Assembly (NCBI GenBank): GCA_002748455.1
Contig: PDSL01000020.1
Location: 1-35,615, forward strand
Reading direction: 5' to 3'
DNA from: Ilumatobacter coccineus
GTDB lineage: Bacteria > Actinomycetota > Acidimicrobiia > Acidimicrobiales > Ilumatobacteraceae
DNA length: 35,615 nucleotides
Positions 31,101-35,615 of this stretch are shown piece by piece. The notes beneath the pieces were generated by a model. It ran no database searches. It had not been told where the DNA came from and saw only the letters and a list, made by a program, of their open reading frames with translations. Numbering within the stretch: position 1 is the first letter of the stretch; each line of letters begins with the position of its first letter. Both the position numbers and the translations under genes were made by a program.

Positions 31101-32036
31101 GTGACTTTTCCCCTCGTGCCCGAGTCGTTTGTGCCGGTGGCGATCACCGATCGATCTGGTGTTGACGAAAGCGTCCACTTTGGTGCAGTGGTCGCCCTTG
31201 GACCCGATGGCGAGATCGCTCACGCCTGGGGCGATCCCGATGTGGTGATCTATCCCCGTTCAGCGCTCAAACCCCTCCAAGCCGACACCATGGTCGGTCT
31301 CGGCCTCGACCTTCCCGACGATCAACTCGCTCTCGGTTGCGCCAGCCACGACGGCACCGCCCGCCACCAAGCGGTGGTGACCGCCCTGCTTGGCCGGGTC
31401 GGCTGCGAGGTGTCGGCGCTTCACAACACTCCATCGCTGCCGATCGACAAGGATGCTGCCGAAGCCACCCTGGCCTCGGGCGGCGGACCGACTTCGTTGG
31501 CGATGAACTGTTCAGGCAAGCACGCCGCGATGATCGCTACCTGCGTGATCTGTGGCTGGGATCCCGATGACTATCTCAACCCCGACCACCCCCTTCAACA
31601 GGCGATCATCGCCCATGTCGGCGAACTTGCCGGTGGCGTCAACGCGGTCGGTGTGGATGGATGTGGTGCCCCGACCCATGCGATCTCGCTGAGTGGTCTG
31701 GCGCGGGCCTATCGGCATCTGGCGGTGGCCAAGGCTCGGGTCTGGCAGGCCATGATCCGCTGGCCTGAACTGGTGGGCGGTGACCAGCGCGACAACACCC
31801 GGCTCATGCAAGCGGTGCCCGGACTGATGGTCAAAGACGGTGCCGAAGGAGTGATGGCCGCGGCCCTTCCCGATGGACGAGCGGTGGCGGTCAAGATCTC
31901 CGATGGACAAGCCCGCGCTGCTGGCGTGGTGATGGCCGCCGCGCTCGGTTCGATCGGGGTGTCGGTCGAGATCACTGTCGGTCCGCCGGTACTCGGCCAC
32001 GGCCGTCCGGTTGGTCGTATCCGAGCCCTGTGGTGA
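31101..32036 (+). CDS. L-asparaginase II family protein
   Basis: The protein has 311 residues from the GTG at 31101, selected because AGGAG lies five bases upstream. The ATG at 31080 would add seven residues. Family signatures are Y-P-R-S-A-L-K-P-L-Q, G-C-A-S-H-D-G-T-A-R-H and M-N-C-S-G-K-H-A-A-M. These belong to the asparaginase II group (PF06089, Rhizobium AnsA-like), which is unrelated to the E. coli asparaginases. It would hydrolyse asparagine to aspartate and ammonia; no signal peptide is seen, so it should be cytoplasmic. Substrate is inferred from the family only. Confidence 0.9.
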   Translation: MTFPLVPESFVPVAITDRSGVDESVHFGAVVALGPDGEIAHAWGDPDVVIYPRSALKPLQADTMVGLGLDLPDDQLALGCASHDGTARHQAVVTALLGRVGCEVSALHNTPSLPIDKDAAEATLASGGGPTSLAMNCSGKHAAMIATCVICGWDPDDYLNPDHPLQQAIIAHVGELAGGVNAVGVDGCGAPTHAISLSGLARAYRHLAVAKARVWQAMIRWPELVGGDQRDNTRLMQAVPGLMVKDGAEGVMAAALPDGRAVAVKISDGQARAAGVVMAAALGSIGVSVEITVGPPVLGHGRPVGRIRALW

Positions 32037-32051
32037 TCGACACGTGCTGAC

Positions 32052-32068
32052 ACCCGACAACGACGGGT
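32052..32068 (+). terminator. possible weak terminator hairpin after the asparaginase gene
   Basis: ACCCG (32052-32056) pairs with CGGGT (32064-32068) over seven bases, 15 bases after the asparaginase stop and before the promoter of the next gene. There is no T run. Confidence 0.25.
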
Positions 32069-32079
32069 CATCGGCCTCG

Positions 32080-32085
32080 TACACT
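32080..32085 (+). promoter_or_regulatory. -10 element of the methionine aminopeptidase gene
   Basis: TACACT ends nine bases before the ATG at 32095. This is slightly farther than at the other leaderless-type genes and would give a leader of about two bases. No Shine-Dalgarno sequence is visible. Confidence 0.4.
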
Positions 32086-32094
32086 GGTTGACGT

Positions 32095-33075
32095 ATGCCT
32101 ATCGGTCAGCCCCCGTCTGCTCTTCCCCGTGCCAACGATCCCTGCTGGTGCGGGAGCGGGAAAAAGTACAAGCGGTGCCACAAGAAGCAGGAAGGCCGAG
32201 TACTCCCGGGCGAGGTGTCACCGATGAGGACGGTGCCCGACCATATCGAACGGCCGTCGTATGCCGACACCGGTGAACCCAAGCATTGGCTTGAGCCCAA
32301 GGTGAAGTCTCCCGAGATCATCACCGCCATGCGCCATGCCGGCAAGGTGGCTGCTGAGATCTTGCGCCTCACCGGTGAGTATCTTCAGCCGGGGATGACC
32401 ACCGACGACGTCGATGCCTACGCCCACCAGCTCTATATCGAACGCAACTCCTACCCGAGCCCCCTCAACTATCACGGTTATCCCAAGTCGTTGTGCACCT
32501 CAGCCAATGAGGTCATCTGCCACGGGATTCCCGATTCGCGGGTGATGCAGCCCGGTGACATCATGAATCTCGATATCACCGCCTTTGTCGGTGGGGTTCA
32601 CGGCGACACCAATGCCACCTTCCCGATCGGTGAGATCGATCCGATCAGTGCTCATCTCATTTCCGTCACCGAGGAATGCACCTGGTATGGGATCGAGGCG
32701 GTCAAGCCCGGGCGGCCCTTGAGCGATATCGGCAAGGCGATCGAGTCTCACGCCCACGCCCATCGCATGTCGGTGGTGCGAGCCTTCATCGGCCACGGGA
32801 TCGGGGAACAGTTCCACACCGATATCCAGGTCTTGCACTATTACGATCCCGACGAAACCACGGTGATGGAACCGGGCATGACCTTCACGATCGAGCCCAT
32901 GATCGCCCTGGGCACCTGGCGCCATCGGATGTGGAATGACGACTGGACCGCGGTGACCGCCGATGGCAAACGCACCGCCCAGTTTGAGCACACCGTCTTG
33001 GTCACCGATGACGGGGTCGACGTCCTCACCGGCGGTGAGGGTGCGGTCTCACCGACCGCTCCGTGGAACCGCTGA
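32095..33075 (+). CDS. map: methionine aminopeptidase type I with N-terminal SEC-C zinc motif
   Basis: The protein has 326 residues. The N-terminal 31 residues hold C17-W-C19-G-S-G-K-K-Y-K-R-C28-H29, the SEC-C zinc motif known from the SecA tail, which can help dock the enzyme at the ribosome. The peptidase domain has the five metal ligands: Asp in N-L-D-I-T, Asp in H-G-D-T-N-A-T-F, His in G-H-G-I-G, Glu in F-T-I-E-P and Glu in Q-F-E-H-T. The substrate-site His is in Y-H-G-Y-P. It removes initiator methionine from nascent proteins. The type with this extension is common in Actinobacteria. It is convergent with the DNA methylase gene. Confidence 0.95.
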   Translation: MPIGQPPSALPRANDPCWCGSGKKYKRCHKKQEGRVLPGEVSPMRTVPDHIERPSYADTGEPKHWLEPKVKSPEIITAMRHAGKVAAEILRLTGEYLQPGMTTDDVDAYAHQLYIERNSYPSPLNYHGYPKSLCTSANEVICHGIPDSRVMQPGDIMNLDITAFVGGVHGDTNATFPIGEIDPISAHLISVTEECTWYGIEAVKPGRPLSDIGKAIESHAHAHRMSVVRAFIGHGIGEQFHTDIQVLHYYDPDETTVMEPGMTFTIEPMIALGTWRHRMWNDDWTAVTADGKRTAQFEHTVLVTDDGVDVLTGGEGAVSPTAPWNR

Positions 33076-33081
33076 TCGGCT

Positions 33082-34440
33082 TTATCCCGGACGGCGAGAA
33101 CTCACCGGGAGCTCGTCGCTCCACCACGTCATCAGGGCATCGTCATCGATCCCGTAGGCAGCGGTAACCGCTCGCCCGCACGCCTTCACGTCACCCTGGC
33201 GAAGCGCGGCGATGGCGGTGCTCAGGTCGCCACGCGGCCACGGCACCGAGGCGATAACCCCGGGGGTGACCCGCACCGCCCTGGGCGAGAGTCCGGTTCC
33301 AGCGGTGTGATGCCAACACCACGCGCTGGCCACCGGTGAGGTCAAGACCGCGGCGATCGGTTCGACATCGTTGGGGTGATCGGGGATCACCGTGGTGGTC
33401 GGCACGCCGGGGAGCCAAGCTCCGGCCACATCGGCCACCGCTTCGACGATGCGGGTTTGGTTGGCAACGATCACCTTGGGCACCAGCTTTCGTGCTGCCC
33501 AGGCGCTGAAGCGACCGTGGAGCTGGTCAAGATCAACTCGAGGATGATCAAAGCGAGTGCGGGCGAACCGGATTGGGCGCTCACCCCACCAACAGCGTCC
33601 CGGATCGATCACCCCGCTGGTGATCAATGCAGGGCCGTCAGCTTCATCGGAGACCGCTGGCACCAAGGCGTAATACTCATCGCGAAAATTCGCGTTGGTC
33701 GTCGCCCGGTCGCCGATGGTTCCATCGGTCGCCAGCATTTCCAGTCGCGGGATGCCAAGTCGGTCGGTGACCACCGTGGTCCATGGCGGATGAGGCTGAG
33801 GCGATGATGAGGTCTCAAAGCCCAGACCACACACGTGGACGCTGGCATCGAAGAGATCCGCCTGCTCGGGGCTCCACCACGACCAGATCAGATCGCTGCG
33901 ATCAGCGACATCGTCGCGGACCCGTCCGGCATCTCGGGAGCCCAGAATCGATTGGGGCAGAATCAACCCGATTCGACCATCCTCCGGTTTGGCCAGATGG
34001 ACTGCGAGGCTCAAGAACTCGGCTGCAGTGTCGGCATAGGGGCCGCCGCCGTGGCGACTGGAGCCACCTCGGGTCGTCAAGGCCGACATCTGGGACAAGA
34101 AGGGGGGATTGCCGATCACCAGATCGAAGCGGGTGTCACCCCAGTCGTAGTCGAGGGCGTTGGCATGAATCGCTCTCAGATCATCGCGTCGTCGAGCCGT
34201 GGCCAAGGCGTTGGCATCGATATCGCATCCGGTGAGTTCGATTCGCCGCCCCGCAGAACGTGCCGCGAGCGCTGCCAAGAAGCGGCCATCACCGCAGGCT
34301 GGATCGAGCACTCGCAAGGGCGGAGCTGAGCGCGACTCGAGATCGATACCGGCCAAGATGCCGTCCAACACCGCCTCGATCAAGACATCAGGGGTGTACC
34401 AGGCGCCAAGTTGTTTTCGGGTCGCTTGGCCGGAAGCCAT
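33082..34440 (-). CDS. solitary adenine-N6 DNA methyltransferase (Eco57I/N6_Mtase-like)
   Basis: The protein has 452 residues from the ATG at 34440. It begins with L-G-A-W-Y-T-P, typical of this class. Motif I is V-L-D-P-A-C-G-D-G-R-F (44-54), the acidic residue of motif II is in G-C-D-I-D (71-75), and motif IV is N-P-P-F (111-114), so it belongs to the gamma class of N6-adenine methylases. The C-terminal half is a likely target-recognition region similar to type IIG or type I HsdM relatives. No restriction or specificity subunit is adjacent, so it may be an orphan methylase. The recognition sequence is unknown. It shares a compact divergent promoter with coaA. Confidence 0.88.
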   Translation of the reverse strand: MASGQATRKQLGAWYTPDVLIEAVLDGILAGIDLESRSAPPLRVLDPACGDGRFLAALAARSAGRRIELTGCDIDANALATARRRDDLRAIHANALDYDWGDTRFDLVIGNPPFLSQMSALTTRGGSSRHGGGPYADTAAEFLSLAVHLAKPEDGRIGLILPQSILGSRDAGRVRDDVADRSDLIWSWWSPEQADLFDASVHVCGLGFETSSSPQPHPPWTTVVTDRLGIPRLEMLATDGTIGDRATTNANFRDEYYALVPAVSDEADGPALITSGVIDPGRCWWGERPIRFARTRFDHPRVDLDQLHGRFSAWAARKLVPKVIVANQTRIVEAVADVAGAWLPGVPTTTVIPDHPNDVEPIAAVLTSPVASAWCWHHTAGTGLSPRAVRVTPGVIASVPWPRGDLSTAIAALRQGDVKACGRAVTAAYGIDDDALMTWWSDELPVSSRRPG

Positions 34441-34446
34441 CTTGAC

Positions 34447-34456
34447 AGCGTACGGT
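34447..34456. promoter_or_regulatory. overlapping divergent leaderless promoters of the DNA methylase and coaA
   Basis: On the plus strand TACGGT (34451-34456) ends seven bases before the GTG of coaA at 34464. On the minus strand TACGCT (34452 down to 34447) ends six bases before the ATG of the methylase at 34440. The two -10 hexamers share the TA step at 34451-34452, and only 23 bases separate the two start codons. No Shine-Dalgarno sequence fits on either side. Confidence 0.6.
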
Positions 34457-34463
34457 AGCGCCC

Positions 34464-35381
34464 GTGCCCGATCGGTACTTGACCTTTGAACGTTCAGCGT
34501 GGGCGTCGCTGAGAGCCGCCACTCCGCTCACCCTGGATGAGGCCGATATCGAACGTTTGCGCGGCATCAATGACCAGATCGACCTCGATGAGGTTTCCAC
34601 CGTCTATCTTCCCCTGAGTCGTTTGCTCAATCTCTACGTGAGCGCGGTGCAAGACCTCCAACGGGTGACCAGCACCTTTCTTGGTTCGATCGCGCCCAAG
34701 GTGCCCTACATCATCGGGATCGCTGGATCGGTCGCGGTTGGCAAGTCAACCTTTGCTCGCATTCTTCAAGCCCTGCTGTCGCGCTGGCCTGATCATCCCC
34801 AAGTTGATCTGATCACCACCGATGGCTTTCTCTATCCCAACGATGAGCTCACCCGTCGGGGAATCATGGAACGCAAGGGCTTTCCCGAGAGCTATGACAC
34901 GCGAGCCCTCGTCGAGTTTGTGAAGTCGGTCAAGAGCGGAGCCGACGAGGTCAGTGCCCCGGTCTACGACCATCTGGCCTACGACATCGTGCCCGGTAAA
35001 CAGGTGACGGTTCGCCGCCCGGACATCGTCATCATCGAAGGCCTCAATGTGCTCCAGGTCAATAGTGGAGCCAGCGAACATGTCAGCGACTATTTCGATT
35101 TTTCGATCTATATCGATGCCGATACCGCCGACATCGAGCGATGGTATGTCGAACGATTCATGACCTTCCGCCAATCGGTCTTCTTGAATCCCGACAGCTA
35201 TTTCCGTCACTATGCCGACTTCACCGAAGCTGAAGCTGAAGCGACCGCTCACGCCATCTGGCGAATGATCAATGGTCGCAACCTGGTGGACAATATTGCC
35301 CCCACCCGCGACCGGGCTTCTCTGATCATCAAGAAATTCTCTGATCACCGGGTTGGAGAGGTCTGGCTGCGCAAACTCTGA
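34464..35381 (+). CDS. coaA: pantothenate kinase, type I
   Basis: The protein has 305 residues from a GTG at 34464. The Walker A motif is [12 protein letters not shown] (85-96). [13 protein letters not shown] and K-G-F-P-E-S-Y-D, then [11 protein letters not shown], are the bacterial CoaA signatures. It phosphorylates pantothenate with ATP, the first and regulated step of coenzyme A synthesis, in the cytoplasm. The length is normal for the type. The start is supported by the TACGGT element seven bases upstream. Confidence 0.97.
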   Translation: MPDRYLTFERSAWASLRAATPLTLDEADIERLRGINDQIDLDEVSTVYLPLSRLLNLYVSAVQDLQRVTSTFLGSIAPKVPYIIGIAGSVAVGKSTFARILQALLSRWPDHPQVDLITTDGFLYPNDELTRRGIMERKGFPESYDTRALVEFVKSVKSGADEVSAPVYDHLAYDIVPGKQVTVRRPDIVIIEGLNVLQVNSGASEHVSDYFDFSIYIDADTADIERWYVERFMTFRQSVFLNPDSYFRHYADFTEAEAEATAHAIWRMINGRNLVDNIAPTRDRASLIIKKFSDHRVGEVWLRKL

Positions 35382-35393
35382 ACACCCGCTCGA

Positions 35394-35615
35394 TCAGATC
35401 ATGGTTGCCAGCCAGTGGGGGAGCTCAGCGATCGAGGACAGGGTGGTGAACTCACCATCGTGGTCGTCAATGGTTTCGTGGATCCAGGTGGTGTGGTATT
35501 CGATATGGATGCCACTCCCGCCGATGCTGAGCACCGGCAGGATGTCGCTGGGCACCGAATTGCCGACCATGGCAAAGCGGGTGGGGTCGATACCCCATCG
35601 GTCGAGCACTCGGCG
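35394..35615 (-). CDS. HAD-superfamily hydrolase, C-terminal part (truncated by window edge)
   Basis: The last 73 residues of a gene that continues past the right edge, read on the minus strand and convergent with coaA. Visible are M-V-G-N-S-V-P-S-D-I-L-P-V-L, the HAD motif IV region (usually G-D-x-x-x-x-D) with Asn-Ser and a downstream Asp, and G-G-S-G-I-H-I-E-Y, which follows it in HAD phosphatases. The W-I-H-E-T-I-D and S-I-A-E-L-P-H-W-L pattern matches the end of such enzymes. Substrate cannot be told. The start is outside the window. Confidence 0.75.
   Translation of the reverse strand, partial: RRVLDRWGIDPTRFAMVGNSVPSDILPVLSIGGSGIHIEYHTTWIHETIDDHDGEFTTLSSIAELPHWLATMI

Noticed and set aside
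1..35615. CRISPR array, tRNA or rRNA gene, transposase, integrase or prophage
   Set aside because: No regularly spaced repeats, tRNA-like cloverleaf, rRNA sequence or recombinase motif was noticed on either strand.

Overview
The window is about 35.6 kb of gene-dense, G+C-rich bacterial DNA that looks chromosomal and actinobacterial, most likely Acidimicrobiia or a relative. This placement is inferred. It rests on the radA-disA pair, a monoderm-type Tad/Flp pilus operon (no secretin or other outer-membrane genes), many start codons with only a TAnnnT -10 element 6-7 bases upstream and no Shine-Dalgarno (leaderless style), and GTG starts. No tRNA, rRNA, CRISPR, insertion sequence or phage gene was seen. 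The longest stretch without a gene is about 180 bases.

Layout. (1) 1-2355, minus strand: a GntR/HutC regulator, a fused FAD/2Fe-2S subunit and the start of the molybdenum subunit of a xanthine-dehydrogenase-type hydroxylase, joined by ATGA overlaps. (2) 2365-5194, plus: a five-gene quinol:cytochrome c oxidoreductase operon with a mono-heme cytochrome c with membrane tail, a split b6-type cytochrome b, a Tat-type Rieske protein and an unknown 61-residue membrane protein. (3) 5198-7600, minus: a lipoprotein HtrA-like protease followed by exonuclease III. (4) 7687-9926, plus: an MFS drug exporter and its TetR repressor behind a perfect 29-bp palindromic operator. (5) 10019-12887: a DUF2207 membrane protein, a methyltransferase and msrB. 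(6) 12953-14220: an AT-rich island and a lone AAA-type ATPase with a C-terminal winged helix. (7) 14221-24059, plus: a structured leader region and an eleven-gene Tad pilus operon (prepilin peptidase, SAF protein, TadZ-like protein, TadA, TadB, TadC, Flp-like pilin, three minor pseudopilin-like proteins), ending in a 1044-residue protein that combines membrane helices, two LysM domains and a SARP-like winged helix plus BTAD domain. (8) 24090-27947, minus: radA, disA and a DUF438/hemerythrin/PAS protein. (9) 28037-35615: cyclophilin, a YcaQ/AlkX-type glycosylase, an AI-2E family transporter, an asparaginase II family protein, methionine aminopeptidase with a SEC-C tail at its N terminus, a solitary adenine-N6 DNA methylase, coaA and the C-terminal end of a HAD-like hydrolase.

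The Tad operon is the most system-like part. It encodes processing (prepilin peptidase), motor (TadA), inner-membrane platform (TadB, TadC), a positioning protein (TadZ-like), the pilin and minor subunits. Its last gene could couple cell-wall binding outside the cell to transcription inside. The other notable signals are regulatory: repeated leaderless-type promoters, a divergent promoter whose two -10 elements share one TA step, the perfect TetR operator, and mutually exclusive hairpins before the pilus operon.
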